Assembly (NCBI GenBank): GCA_021151685.1
Contig: JAGKWS010000048.1
Location: 1-29,604 of the forward strand
Source: Chitinophagaceae bacterium
Lineage (GTDB): Bacteria; Bacteroidota; Bacteroidia; Chitinophagales; Chitinophagaceae
Reading direction: 5' to 3'
Length of the DNA stretch: 29,604 nt
Part shown: positions 1 through 8,415 of the stretch, piece by piece
Layout: every line of letters starts with the position of its first letter
Numbering within the stretch: the stretch's first letter is position 1
Translations under genes and position numbers: made by a program
The notes under the pieces: model-generated
What the model was told of the DNA's origin: nothing
The model's input: the letters and a program-made list of their open reading frames with translations, nothing else
The model's database searches: none

Positions 1-165
1 CTGTTGTTGACTGCCATCGCCAAATATGGTTTCCATACTGATGCCATCATCCATCATCATAAAGCTACCGGGTTCGGCAACGGCAGTTTCCATGGGGTCT
101 AATTCTACCTCCACATACTGCATCTCTTCGCCGTGTATTACATAGTCAATTTCGTGATTTTGCAT
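1..165 (-). CDS. AIM24 / TIGR00266 family protein, N-terminal part only
   Basis: The first 55 codons of a gene that runs off the left edge of the window. The start reads MQNHEIDYVIHGEEMQYVEV, then a segment with EPGSFMMMDDGISMET. The pattern of an early amphipathic strand, a 'VELDPMETAVAEPG' turn and a run of Met residues before an acidic 'DDGI' is typical of the TIGR00266/AIM24 (PF01987) family, small beta-sandwich proteins of poorly known biochemical role in bacteria. The ATG at 165-163 is the only sensible start. It diverges from the superoxide dismutase gene, with 227 bases between the two starts. Recognition is from memory of the family; only a quarter or less of the protein is visible, so the rest cannot be checked. 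Confidence 0.75.
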   Translation of the reverse strand, partial: MQNHEIDYVIHGEEMQYVEVELDPMETAVAEPGSFMMMDDGISMETIFGDGSQQQ

Positions 166-361
166 TGTGTCAAATTTTGTGTAAATCTACTGCTACCAAT
201 GAAATGCCAAAAACAATAGCCCGACAGAAATACGGCGTTTACCGATTATTCGTCGTCGGTATGGCCAGCAACTGGTGTGGGCTGGCACATTCATCGAAAT
301 ATAACTATAGTGCCATGCTTTTTTGTTATGCCGCACTACCCTACTATTGTGCCGCAGGCCG

Positions 362-369
362 TAACTTTG
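362..369 (+). promoter_or_regulatory. -7 element TAACTTTG for sodA
   Basis: Exact match to the Bacteroidota sigma-70 -7 consensus TAnnTTTG, 23 bases before the sodA ATG. No TTG is found at the usual 19-21 base spacing upstream, so the -33 half is unsupported. Confidence 0.5.
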
Positions 370-392
370 CCAACAATAAAACTAAAGGAATT

Positions 393-995
393 ATGGCACA
401 TACACTCCCTGCACTCCCATATGCCTACGAAGCACTGGAGCCGCACATAGATGCACAAACAATGCAGATACACCACAGCAAACACCACCAAGCCTATGTA
501 GACAATTTGAACAAGGCACTGGCTGGCACCGATGGTGAAAACAAGACGCTGGAAGAACTGATGAGCAACATATCGGCCTATGGCCCGGCAGTACGTAACA
601 ATGGTGGTGGCCATTATAACCACTCGCTGTTTTGGTCTGTACTGGGTGGCAACGGTAGCACGCCAACGGGCAAGCTGGCCGATGCCATTAATGAAACATT
701 TGGCTCGCTGGATGCATTGAAAGAAAAAATGAACACAGCAGGTGCAACACGCTTTGGCAGTGGCTGGGCATGGCTTACTGTAACCGATGGTAAACTGACT
801 GTGAGTTCTACCCCTAACCAAGACAACCCAATTATGGATATTGCAGAAGTAAAAGGTACGCCAATTCTGGGTATTGACGTTTGGGAACATGCTTACTATC
901 TGAAATACCAGAATCGCCGTCCGGAGTACTTGGGTGCTATATGGAATGTGATAAACTGGGATGCTGTGGCACAACGCTACGAGGCAGCTCTGTAA
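393..995 (+). CDS. sodA: Superoxide dismutase, Mn type
   Basis: A 200-residue Fe/Mn superoxide dismutase, which converts superoxide to oxygen and hydrogen peroxide, probably in the cytoplasm because no signal peptide is seen. It begins MAHTLPALPYAYEALEPHID, a classic family start. The four metal ligands are visible as H27 (QIHHSKHH), H77 (HYNHSLFW), D162 and H166 (DVWEHAYYL). The second-shell residues favour manganese over iron: glycine occupies the position of the Fe-type Gln just before HYNHSLFW, and a Gln is present in PNQDNP (Q143). The open frame extends 76 codons further upstream, but that extension has no family resemblance; the ATG at 393 follows AAAGGAAT and a -7 element. The gene ends in a strong hairpin at 1015-1055. 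Confidence 0.96.
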   Translation: MAHTLPALPYAYEALEPHIDAQTMQIHHSKHHQAYVDNLNKALAGTDGENKTLEELMSNISAYGPAVRNNGGGHYNHSLFWSVLGGNGSTPTGKLADAINETFGSLDALKEKMNTAGATRFGSGWAWLTVTDGKLTVSSTPNQDNPIMDIAEVKGTPILGIDVWEHAYYLKYQNRRPEYLGAIWNVINWDAVAQRYEAAL

Positions 996-1014
996 TGTAT
1001 CATATATTACAGAA

Positions 1015-1055
1015 AACAAAAATGGCGGCTGTACAAAATAGCCGCCATTTTTGTT
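1015..1055. terminator. Bidirectional terminator between sodA and ftcD
   Basis: Perfect 16-base inverted repeat, AACAAAAATGGCGGCT at 1015-1030 and its complement at 1040-1055, with a 9-base loop. The outer ends are A-rich on the left and T-rich on the right, so transcripts from either side would finish in a U-rich tract. It lies between the 3' ends of two convergent genes. Confidence 0.85.
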
Positions 1056-1073
1056 ATGTACCTAATATGTAGG

Positions 1074-2759
1074 TTACTTCATAGAATTCAATACTATTTG
1101 CCATGCTTCTTGTTCTTTGGCATCGGCAGCAGCGTTAATAACTTCGGCACGCTCCAGCAATGGTTTTACTTCGGGGTGTTCTTTCAGGTCTTGTGCATTG
1201 ATGCGCACATTCAGGTAACAGCCCTTTACGGCAGTACGGGCACACAAAGCCCCTACACCAGCATCACTTATACTATTTGGGTTGCCTTTGGCTGCCATTT
1301 GTATGGCTAAATCCATAGCATCCAGTGCTACTTCCATAGTTCGGAAGGGTATTTGAATAGCATAGATTGTAGCCTTTTCTATAGCTGCCTTACGTGCTGC
1401 CTTTTCGGCATCGGTAGCCTTTGGCAAACCAAAGGCTGCCATGATGGCATTGAAGGAATTGGTATCTTCATCTATAAGATACAACATCTCTTTTATGAGC
1501 TTCTGCCCGGCGGCTGCATGCTCGCTGAATTCCTGCCAACGGCTATCCCATCCTTTTTTGTGAGATGACAGGTTGGCCACCATGGTACCCAATGCGGCAC
1601 CCAGCGCACCACACATAGCCGATACGGACCCACCACCGGGTGCGGGAGACTCGCTGGCAGTTTCCTGCACAAAGCGGGTGACGGTCATATCTACCAGCTT
1701 TTTAGTATTTGCATCGCGCAGGCGGTACTCTATCACTTTCTTCTGCGGGTCGAACGGCCCAAGCTCATCGAGCCCAAGAGACTTTACGGCTATGCGTACC
1801 AGTTCGTCTTCGCTTACACCTATACTGCGTTGTTGTTTTTCCAAAAAGTACTTACCAGCCTCCAGCAGTGCCTGTAGAGGCACAAGGCCCACCAGTTCGC
1901 TACCGGTAACGCGCATGCCACGGACCTGTGCCTGCTGGCATGCAGAATCGAACACTACATGCAGTGGCGTTGTGTTCATGTTGGTGAGGTTGATGGATAT
2001 TTGCGCAATACCGTATTCTTCTATGAACCAACCAATGGCCTTTACATTCTTCAGCAAGCCGGGCTCCCATATGGCTTCGCCATCGGCACCCTTTACTATT
2101 TTGCCGTTTTCGTCTTTTTTCTGACGGCCTTTCTCTCTTATATCGAAAGCTACGGCATTGGCACGGCGGGTTGAGGTTGTATTCAGGTTTACGTTGTAGG
2201 CAATAAGGAAATCGCGGGCACCAATAACTGTTGCACCAGCAACAGCATTGAATTTGGCGGGACCATAATCAGGAGCCCATTCCGGCTTCACAATTTTGGC
2301 AGACAAACCTTCATACTCGCCACTACGTATATCGGCAAGGTTGCGGCGGTAGTCGGCAGATGCAGCATATTCGTACAGATATACCGGAATACCAGCCTCA
2401 CCTACCCTGCGCCCCAATTCTTTTGCGAATTCAACCGTTTCTTCCATAGTAATACCGGAAATGGGTATTAGAGGACATACATCGGTGGCACCCATACGCG
2501 GATGCTCGCCCTTGTGCTGGCGCATATCTATTACTTCGGCTGCTTTTGTAATAGCCTTGTGTGCTGCCTCTATAACCGCATGTGGGTTGCCTACGAACGT
2601 GACAACAGTACGGTTGGTAGCTTTGCCGGGGTCTACGTCCAGCAGGCGTACCCCTTCTACTTTCTCTATTTCATCAGTTATTTGTCTGATGACATTCATG
2701 TCGCACCCTTCACTAAAATTGGGTACGCATTCGATTATTGCGTTTGAAAAGTCTCTCAT
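1074..2759 (-). CDS. ftcD: Glutamate formimidoyltransferase / formimidotetrahydrofolate cyclodeaminase fusion
   Basis: A 561-residue bifunctional enzyme. The N-terminal part (about 1-335) transfers the formimino group from formiminoglutamate to tetrahydrofolate; the C-terminal part (about 355-555) deaminates it to 5,10-methenyl-tetrahydrofolate. The start motif ECVPNFSEG (10-18) and H82 in MRQHKGEHPRMGATDVCP match the transferase active site. The cyclodeaminase begins near RFVQETASESPAPGGGSVS (362-380) and carries DEDTNSFNAIM (430-440). Length matches animal FTCD and the fused forms common in Bacteroidota. Histidine-degradation genes (hutH, hutU, hutI) that would supply formiminoglutamate are not in the window. 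A -7 element at 2778-2785 supports the ATG at 2759. Confidence 0.95.
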   Translation of the reverse strand: MRDFSNAIIECVPNFSEGCDMNVIRQITDEIEKVEGVRLLDVDPGKATNRTVVTFVGNPHAVIEAAHKAITKAAEVIDMRQHKGEHPRMGATDVCPLIPISGITMEETVEFAKELGRRVGEAGIPVYLYEYAASADYRRNLADIRSGEYEGLSAKIVKPEWAPDYGPAKFNAVAGATVIGARDFLIAYNVNLNTTSTRRANAVAFDIREKGRQKKDENGKIVKGADGEAIWEPGLLKNVKAIGWFIEEYGIAQISINLTNMNTTPLHVVFDSACQQAQVRGMRVTGSELVGLVPLQALLEAGKYFLEKQQRSIGVSEDELVRIAVKSLGLDELGPFDPQKKVIEYRLRDANTKKLVDMTVTRFVQETASESPAPGGGSVSAMCGALGAALGTMVANLSSHKKGWDSRWQEFSEHAAAGQKLIKEMLYLIDEDTNSFNAIMAAFGLPKATDAEKAARKAAIEKATIYAIQIPFRTMEVALDAMDLAIQMAAKGNPNSISDAGVGALCARTAVKGCYLNVRINAQDLKEHPEVKPLLERAEVINAAADAKEQEAWQIVLNSMK

Positions 2760-2777
2760 GGAATATTAATGTGGTTG

Positions 2778-2785
2778 CAAAAATA
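2778..2785 (-). promoter_or_regulatory. -7 element TATTTTTG for ftcD
   Basis: Reads TATTTTTG on the minus strand, an exact TAnnTTTG match, 18 bases before the ftcD start. It lies downstream of the isomerase terminator, which suggests ftcD has its own promoter. Confidence 0.5.
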
Positions 2786-2840
2786 GCCAACACCATCATA
2801 TAGCCCATGTGTTTTGTATTTTGTCGCTACAATGATGCAT

Positions 2841-2876
2841 AAAAAAAGTCTCTGACAGCATTACGCCACCAGAGAC
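2841..2876 (-). terminator. Rho-independent terminator of the isomerase gene
   Basis: On the minus strand, stem GTCTCTG/CAGAGAC (7 bp, 2848-2854 with 2870-2876) is followed directly by seven T (complement of 2841-2847). It sits 25 bases past the stop of the isomerase gene. Confidence 0.85.
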
Positions 2877-2900
2877 CTATTAGCTAATTGCATATTATCA

Positions 2901-3884
2901 TCATACTTTGGCCAGCTCTCCTTTCAGGAAGTCAATCACTTTTACCTCGGTAGCATCCATTTCGCGCAGGTCGGCAAGGTGTACAGACACCCAGTCGGTA
3001 AGGTGAATGAGGTAAAATACTTTTTCCCAATAGGTAGCTCCTTCCGATATTATTTCGATGTAGGTGGGATTGTATTTTTTTACAATTTTCTTTCCTATCT
3101 CTATTCTCTTTTGTACACGGTCGAAATCGTCTTCGTTACGGAGAACGATAACCGCCTTGTCTGTAGCATCGTCGCGCCAGCCCACCAGCTCGTTATGGTT
3201 CATTTCTGGCACGGCACCATGCCATGCCAATACTTTACTGTTTTCGTTTAGCTGCTGCCTGAACCGTACAGCAACCCCCTCTATAGACTGTGCCGAATAG
3301 ACAATTGGTAACTTGCCCTTTACTTTTTTGGCTATAGCCAGTGCCTTTTTCTGTATATCTTCGGTAGTGGTAGTAAGCGTACTCACAGCCGCTTTTATTT
3401 CGTTTTTGTACTTGCTGTTAATCAAATCAAAATGGTTGAGTATGGCCAGCAATTGTACCAGCGAATAACCCAAACAAGCGCGCGGTGGCATGCCGGAAGG
3501 CACCAAAATACAATCCAGTTTTTTTTGCGCAGCCATCTCTGCTATGCGTCCACCAGATGTTACACAAAGAATGGTAGCTTTTTTTTGTATGGCTTGCTCC
3601 ATAGCCATAACCGTTTCTTCGGTATTGCCAGAATAAGAGCAAACTATAACAAGGGTAGTTTTGTTGACAAATGCTGGCAGAAAATAATCTTTGTTTACGA
3701 TAAATGGAATTTTCATTTTATCGAAAACATAGTTTTGTACTATAGACGCACCTATACCGCTACCCCCAAGACCGGTAACCACAACGGATGTAAAATCGCC
3801 GCCGATGGTAGTAAACTGAAAATTTTTGCTTATATTAACTGCTTCCTGCAACTGTATCGGAAAATCAAGTACTAACTTTTTCAT
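2901..3884 (-). CDS. Bifunctional phosphoglucose/phosphomannose isomerase (SIS domain)
   Basis: A 327-residue sugar-phosphate isomerase of the archaeal/bacterial PGI-PMI family, interconverting fructose 6-phosphate with glucose 6-phosphate or mannose 6-phosphate. The SIS phosphosugar fold shows GLGGSGIGASIV near residue 40, CSYSGNTEET (phosphate-binding Ser/Thr loop) and SGGRIAEMA. The family-specific C-terminal half has GMPPRACLGYS and ENSKVLAWHGAVPEMNHNELVGW, containing the Glu and His expected for catalysis. I chose the ATG at 3884 (MKKLVLDFPIQLQEA), where the family similarity starts. An ATG at 3902 is possible, and the longest frame to 4058 would overlap yraN. It diverges from yraN and has its own terminator. 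Confidence 0.9.
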   Translation of the reverse strand: MKKLVLDFPIQLQEAVNISKNFQFTTIGGDFTSVVVTGLGGSGIGASIVQNYVFDKMKIPFIVNKDYFLPAFVNKTTLVIVCSYSGNTEETVMAMEQAIQKKATILCVTSGGRIAEMAAQKKLDCILVPSGMPPRACLGYSLVQLLAILNHFDLINSKYKNEIKAAVSTLTTTTEDIQKKALAIAKKVKGKLPIVYSAQSIEGVAVRFRQQLNENSKVLAWHGAVPEMNHNELVGWRDDATDKAVIVLRNEDDFDRVQKRIEIGKKIVKKYNPTYIEIISEGATYWEKVFYLIHLTDWVSVHLADLREMDATEVKVIDFLKGELAKV

Positions 3885-3993
3885 TATTGTATGGTTTACC
3901 ATCCACTGAGGACGATGTACAGGCAAAACGTTTGCAATATATGCGTGACAACAATCTGTTACGAAACGCTCTTTTAGCCTAATTTTATATTTA

Positions 3994-4350
3994 ATGGCCA
4001 AACATAGTAAAATCGGCATTAACGGAGAACAAATAGCTGCAAACTTTTTGCAAAACAAGGGTTACCAAATAATTCTGCGCAATTGGCGGTACGGAAAAAA
4101 GGAAGTGGACATAGTTGCTGCTTTTGGAGATATGGCCATACTGGCCGAGGTGAAAACACGGTCGTCGGCAAGAATAGCTTACCCCGAAGAGGCTGTTACC
4201 GCCCAAAAACAACAACACCTGAGGGCGGCGGCCAGCGGTTTTCTGGAGCAGTACCCGATGTACAAACACGTACGGTTCGACATTGTGAGTGTACTGATGG
4301 AAGCGAACCATGTGAAACAGATAATACACTTTGAAGAAGCCTTCCATTAG
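3994..4350 (+). CDS. yraN: YraN / UPF0102 endonuclease-like protein
   Basis: A 118-residue member of the UPF0102 family with a restriction-endonuclease-like fold and no settled function. Family motifs are all present: GEQIAANFLQNKGY near residue 11, NWRYGKKEVDIVA (the E and D of the nuclease-like core), AEVKTRS (E-x-K) and FDIVSV. The length is normal for the family. The gene diverges from the isomerase gene with about 109 bases between starts, and the glycosyltransferase gene follows 51 bases after its stop on the same strand, so the two may be co-transcribed. No clear -7 element was found upstream. Confidence 0.92.
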   Translation: MAKHSKIGINGEQIAANFLQNKGYQIILRNWRYGKKEVDIVAAFGDMAILAEVKTRSSARIAYPEEAVTAQKQQHLRAAASGFLEQYPMYKHVRFDIVSVLMEANHVKQIIHFEEAFH

Positions 4351-4401
4351 TGTGTTTGTTTTGTAGGTTCATAATCCTGTGCGACCTTTACAGCCATTTA
4401 T

Positions 4402-6072
4402 ATGGCAAGTAGCAAATGGGGAGCCCCCCTGCTTTTGGGTGTTTTATCGCTTATCATGTTCTTGCCCTACGTGGGTAGTGTTCACCTATTTGACTGGGAC
4501 GAGATAAACTTTGCAGAGTGTGCGCGGGAAATGATAGTAAGTGGCGATTATTTGCAACCACAAATAGACTTTATGCCTTTTTGGGAAAAGCCCCCGCTTT
4601 TTATTTGGCTACAGGTGGCCGCAATGAAGGTGTTGGGAATAAACGAGCTGGCGGCCCGGCTACCCAATGTGCTGGCGGGTATGGCTACGCTGATAATTGT
4701 ATACACAACCGGCAAGAAGATAAATGACCGACAACATGGGTTGTGGTGGGCTACAATGTTTTCTATATGTTGGTTACCACATTTTTACTTTCGCACCGGC
4801 ATTATAGATCCCATTTTCAATCTGTTTGTTTTTCTATCGTTCTATCAGGTATATCGTATAGGTGAGCGGGAAGACAGTGGGTGGAAAAATGCCTTGCTGG
4901 CAGGGACGTTTCTGGGACTTGCGGCCCTTACCAAGGGGCCGGTGGCCATATTAGTGGCCCTATTGTCTTTTAGTGTTTTCCTTATTGCCAATAAGGGATG
5001 GGGTAAGTACCGGTGGTGGCATGTGGCAGTGATAGCAGTATTTGCAGCACTTCCCTTTAGCGCATGGATAGTGGCTACAATATGGCAACATGGTTATGAC
5101 TATGGTGCATGGTTTCTGAAAGAGTTTATAGAATACCAGATAAGGCTTTTCAGTACCGAAGATTCTGACCATGGCGGACCTTTTATATACCACTTTCTAG
5201 TGCTACTGGCGGGCTGTTTTCCGGCATCTATACTTATGTTTCAGCCATTGAACAGTAAAGAAAAGCAACCCTTTGCCAGATGGATGTGGATACTTTTTTG
5301 GGTAGTACTTTTGTTGTTTTCAATTGTAAAAACCAAGATAGTACACTATTCATCGCTCTGTTACTTTCCCCTCACCTACCTTGCGGCACAGCGCATCTGC
5401 TCTGTGCAAAATGGTATAGCACCAATAAAAAAAGCTATAAAGGGGGGAATATTAGCTACAGGCATACTATTGGGCACTATGCTACTGCTGCTACCCATAG
5501 CGGGCAAATACATAGCACACATTATACCCTATGTGGCCGATAAGTTTGCCGCAGCCAACATGAGGGCTACAGTACAATGGCACTGGGCGGCTTGCGTCAT
5601 TGGCCTCATGTATCTGGCGGGCACTATTGTGGCTGTGAGGAAGATGCGTAGCTACTTTGGCAAAGGATTGGCAATACTATGCGTAGCACAACTGGTTACT
5701 ATACAAACTGCTACATACTACTTTACCCCCCGAATAGAAGCCATATCGCAACGGGCCGTTATCAACTACTTTCAGCAATTTACAGACAAGCGCGTATACG
5801 TACAGCCATTGGGCTATAAAAGTTATGCCAATTTGTTTTACACACAAAAACAACCGGGCGGCGTACCAGAATATAAAGGAGTAAGGAGGGATGATAAAGG
5901 ACGTGAGACACCCGAAGCCAACACAGAATGGTTGATGAATGGTTCTGTAGACAGGCCTACCTATTTTGTATGTAAGGTGCAGGACAGTATAGAATACGCA
6001 ACAAAACCCACACTGGAAATGACGGGTAGTAGCAATGGGTTTGTGTTTTTTAAGAGAAAATCCGTAAAATAA
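4402..6072 (+). CDS. ArnT/PMT-type integral membrane glycosyltransferase
   Basis: A 556-residue polytopic membrane protein of the GT-C fold (glycosyltransferase family 39/83, PMT_2). These enzymes use a polyprenyl-phosphate sugar to modify lipids or proteins on the outer face of the inner membrane. Seen directly: an N-terminal membrane segment, then the first-loop DWDEINFAECAREM motif (the D-E pair that binds metal or donor), EKPPLFIWLQ, and the RLPNVLAG segment typical of ArnT and related proteins. About ten further hydrophobic segments follow, with a C-terminal soluble domain of roughly 130 residues (from about 430). No lipid A or aminoarabinose genes lie nearby, so the acceptor is unknown and I do not assign arnT. 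Confidence 0.85.
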   Translation: MASSKWGAPLLLGVLSLIMFLPYVGSVHLFDWDEINFAECAREMIVSGDYLQPQIDFMPFWEKPPLFIWLQVAAMKVLGINELAARLPNVLAGMATLIIVYTTGKKINDRQHGLWWATMFSICWLPHFYFRTGIIDPIFNLFVFLSFYQVYRIGEREDSGWKNALLAGTFLGLAALTKGPVAILVALLSFSVFLIANKGWGKYRWWHVAVIAVFAALPFSAWIVATIWQHGYDYGAWFLKEFIEYQIRLFSTEDSDHGGPFIYHFLVLLAGCFPASILMFQPLNSKEKQPFARWMWILFWVVLLLFSIVKTKIVHYSSLCYFPLTYLAAQRICSVQNGIAPIKKAIKGGILATGILLGTMLLLLPIAGKYIAHIIPYVADKFAAANMRATVQWHWAACVIGLMYLAGTIVAVRKMRSYFGKGLAILCVAQLVTIQTATYYFTPRIEAISQRAVINYFQQFTDKRVYVQPLGYKSYANLFYTQKQPGGVPEYKGVRRDDKGRETPEANTEWLMNGSVDRPTYFVCKVQDSIEYATKPTLEMTGSSNGFVFFKRKSVK

Positions 6073-6202
6073 GAAAAGGTATTATATACTATATTCTCAT
6101 TTATATACTCATTGCCTATTTCGCTATGAAAAGGTTCATGCTACAAAAATCTGCTCCTTTTCGCTCAAAACAACTATCATCATTAACACAGGCGATATAA
6201 TC

Positions 6203-6814
6203 TTAAACAGATTCTAATAATTCTATAGTATTTCTACCCAGCTTCAACATGTTTTTTTGCTCCATGGTGCGCAGCAAACGGCTGATGGCTTCGCGGTGTG
6301 TATGTAACTCATCGGCAATGGCCTGATGCGTGATGTAGATAACCCGGCTACCAGCGGCCCGGCTGCGTTCTTGCAAGTAATGAAGTACCTGTTTATCCAT
6401 ATTGCTGAATGCTATCAGGTCTATCACCTCCAGCAATTCAGTAAAACGTTGTCCATAGGTAGCATTGATGTAGGTTTTCCATTCGGGATACCGAAACCAA
6501 TCTTCAATGCGTTCTGACGGTATGAGTAATAATTGAGTGTCTTCTTCTGCAACCGCTTTTATTGCGCTTTTGCGCCTTCCCTGACAACAGTTTATTGCCA
6601 TGGCACATGTCTGCCCGGGATACAAATGATAGAGAAAAATCTCCTTGCCCTCATCGTTCTGACGTAGAATACGCAATACCCCCGATAGTACAATAGGTAC
6701 AAATATTACTTCATCGCCGGGTGTCATCAACAAGCCATCTTTGCGTACTAAACGGGTTCTGCCATATTTTTCAATTTCTGCTATCAGTTGTTTGTCTGTA
6801 AATATGCTGGTCAT
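6203..6814 (-). CDS. Crp/Fnr family transcriptional regulator
   Basis: A 203-residue regulator. An N-terminal cyclic-nucleotide-binding-like beta roll covers about 20-120 (IVLSGVLRILRQNDEGKEIF, then LYHLYPGQTCAMAINCC), and a C-terminal winged helix-turn-helix covers about 140-200, with THQAIADELHTHREAISRLLRTME as recognition region. There is no N-terminal FNR iron-sulfur cysteine cluster. C70, C76 and C77 sit in the effector-domain loop; such cysteines recur in Bacteroidota members of the family as I remember them, so they may be redox-active or merely structural. It diverges from the sensor kinase gene with 83 bases between starts, so control of that gene or of itself is plausible but not shown. 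Confidence 0.93.
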   Translation of the reverse strand: MTSIFTDKQLIAEIEKYGRTRLVRKDGLLMTPGDEVIFVPIVLSGVLRILRQNDEGKEIFLYHLYPGQTCAMAINCCQGRRKSAIKAVAEEDTQLLLIPSERIEDWFRYPEWKTYINATYGQRFTELLEVIDLIAFSNMDKQVLHYLQERSRAAGSRVIYITHQAIADELHTHREAISRLLRTMEQKNMLKLGRNTIELLESV

Positions 6815-6877
6815 TGTGGCAAGTAATTGCTACAATATTACACAGTTTTTCAAAAGCCTATTGATTTGCAAACCGTC

Positions 6878-6885
6878 TATCTTTG
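6878..6885 (+). promoter_or_regulatory. -7 element TATCTTTG for the sensor kinase gene
   Basis: Exact TAnnTTTG match 12 bases before the ATG at 6898, implying a very short leader. A small palindrome TTTGCAAA (6865-6872) lies just upstream and could be an operator half, though this is weak. Confidence 0.5.
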
Positions 6886-6897
6886 TGCGTATAGCTC

Positions 6898-8340
6898 ATG
6901 AAACTTTACAGAAACGCTTCGATACTGATTGTAGATGACGATGAAGATGATTATTTTATTCTGTCTGGCTTGTTGGCAGATGTTCCCGCAAATACTTTCA
7001 GTATAGAATGGGCTGCAACATACCAGAATGGAGTAAACAAACTTTGTAATGGCCATTACGACATTGCGTTTGTCGATTATCGATTGGGTGCCAAGTCTGG
7101 GGTAGAGTTCTTGAAAGAGGTTCGCCATTTACTTTCAGATACCCCTATTGTATTGCTTACAGGACAAGGCAACTATGCCGTAGACATTGAGGCTATGGAA
7201 TTAGGAGCGGTTGATTATCTGATAAAAGCTGAACTAACTGCGGAAAAAGTAGAAAGATGCATACGTTACACGATAGACAGGGCGACCACATTAAAGGCAC
7301 TGAAAGAGAGTGAGCAAAAATATCGGGGTATTTTCCAAAAATCGAAAGACATAATTTTTGTGGCTGATGTTAGCGGAAAGATCACAGACATCAATATAGC
7401 TGTAACCCAATTGTTGGGGTATAGGCAGGAAAGTATACGGGGCAAGGTGATAACTGAGTTAATGAGTAAAGAAGATGACCGTAATTACATACACAAATCT
7501 CTGAATGAACGTATAAATGTTACCGACTATGCGCTATTGCTGACAAGAGAAGATGGTAGCCAGCTACACGCCACAATAACGCTTGTATGGAGCGACCGGG
7601 AAGAAGCCAGTTCTTTGCAAGGAATAATACACGACATGACCAGCCTGAAAAAGGCCGAAAAAGCAACACTAAACAATGAAAAGCTGGCGGCTACCAGCCG
7701 GTTGGTAAGAACATTGGCCCACGAAGTACGGAACCCTTTGAATAACATAAGTATGTCAGCAGATCAACTGTCGCGAGAGGCAACTGCTGAAGACCACCCA
7801 CTATACCTGGATATTATTAAGCGAAATAGTATTCGCATCAACAACCTAATTACTGAATTATTGCACGCACAGTTACCGCGAGATAATGCGCGCAAACGTA
7901 TTGTACTACAAGATATGATGGCCGAAGTGTTGGCAGCGGCAAATGACCGGGTAACGCTGAAGAAAATGACATTGTTAACTACTATTTGTGCGCAACCATT
8001 ATCCATCTTTGCAGATAAGGAGAATCTGAAAATTGCATTGCTTAATATTATTATTAATGCAATAGAAGCAATGACCGAAGGGATAGGCGTACTGCAAGTG
8101 ACATTGAACTATGCCGATAAGCAACCAATTGTATTGATTACAGACAATGGGTGTGGCATTAGTGAAGATCATATCAACCATATATTTGAGCCCTACTACA
8201 CTGGTAAAAAAGGTGGGACTGGTTTAGGATTGGCATTTACATTAAACATTATACGGGCACACAATGCTACACTTGATGTATCATCAGCCTTGGGTGTAGG
8301 AACTACATTTACCATTACATTTCCCGAAATAGTTTGGTAA
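6898..8340 (+). CDS. REC-PAS-histidine kinase hybrid sensor
   Basis: A 480-residue soluble signalling protein with no membrane segment. Domain order: receiver 8-125 (acid pair D13-D15 in VDDDEDD, phospho-acceptor D60 in FVDYRLG, K110 in DYLIK), PAS about 138-255 (EQKYRGIFQKSKDIIFVAD, LLGY), HisKA about 262-325 with phospho-acceptor H275 in LAHEVRNPLNN, and HATPase about 370-478 (N387 in NIIINAIEAM, DNGCGI 417-422, GTGLGLAF 440-447). All catalytic residues are present. The receiver is at the front, so the protein probably takes phosphate or a signal from an upstream kinase and passes it on; no partner response regulator is in the window. It is transcribed away from the Crp/Fnr gene. Confidence 0.95.
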   Translation: MKLYRNASILIVDDDEDDYFILSGLLADVPANTFSIEWAATYQNGVNKLCNGHYDIAFVDYRLGAKSGVEFLKEVRHLLSDTPIVLLTGQGNYAVDIEAMELGAVDYLIKAELTAEKVERCIRYTIDRATTLKALKESEQKYRGIFQKSKDIIFVADVSGKITDINIAVTQLLGYRQESIRGKVITELMSKEDDRNYIHKSLNERINVTDYALLLTREDGSQLHATITLVWSDREEASSLQGIIHDMTSLKKAEKATLNNEKLAATSRLVRTLAHEVRNPLNNISMSADQLSREATAEDHPLYLDIIKRNSIRINNLITELLHAQLPRDNARKRIVLQDMMAEVLAAANDRVTLKKMTLLTTICAQPLSIFADKENLKIALLNIIINAIEAMTEGIGVLQVTLNYADKQPIVLITDNGCGISEDHINHIFEPYYTGKKGGTGLGLAFTLNIIRAHNATLDVSSALGVGTTFTITFPEIVW

Positions 8341-8415
8341 TACTATCAAGATGTTTTCTTTGCTTACCTTAGCATGAAAACTAAATCACTTCACATTTAT
8401 TGTATTAATTATATT

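Noticed and set aside
165..392. N-terminal extension of the superoxide dismutase frame
   Set aside because: The 76 extra residues do not resemble the family, overlap the divergent AIM24 start, and lie mostly upstream of the -7 element at 362-369.
336..1019. Long minus-strand frame opposite sodA
   Set aside because: It is antisense to an intact, highly conserved gene and shows no signal or domain.
3885..4058. N-terminal extension of the isomerase into yraN
   Set aside because: It would overlap yraN on the other strand and lacks family similarity, which begins at MKKLVLDFP.
6122..6165. Weak inverted repeat GAAAAGG/CCTTTTC after the glycosyltransferase gene
   Set aside because: Seven-base arms with a loop of about 21 bases and no T-tract; too weak to call a terminator.
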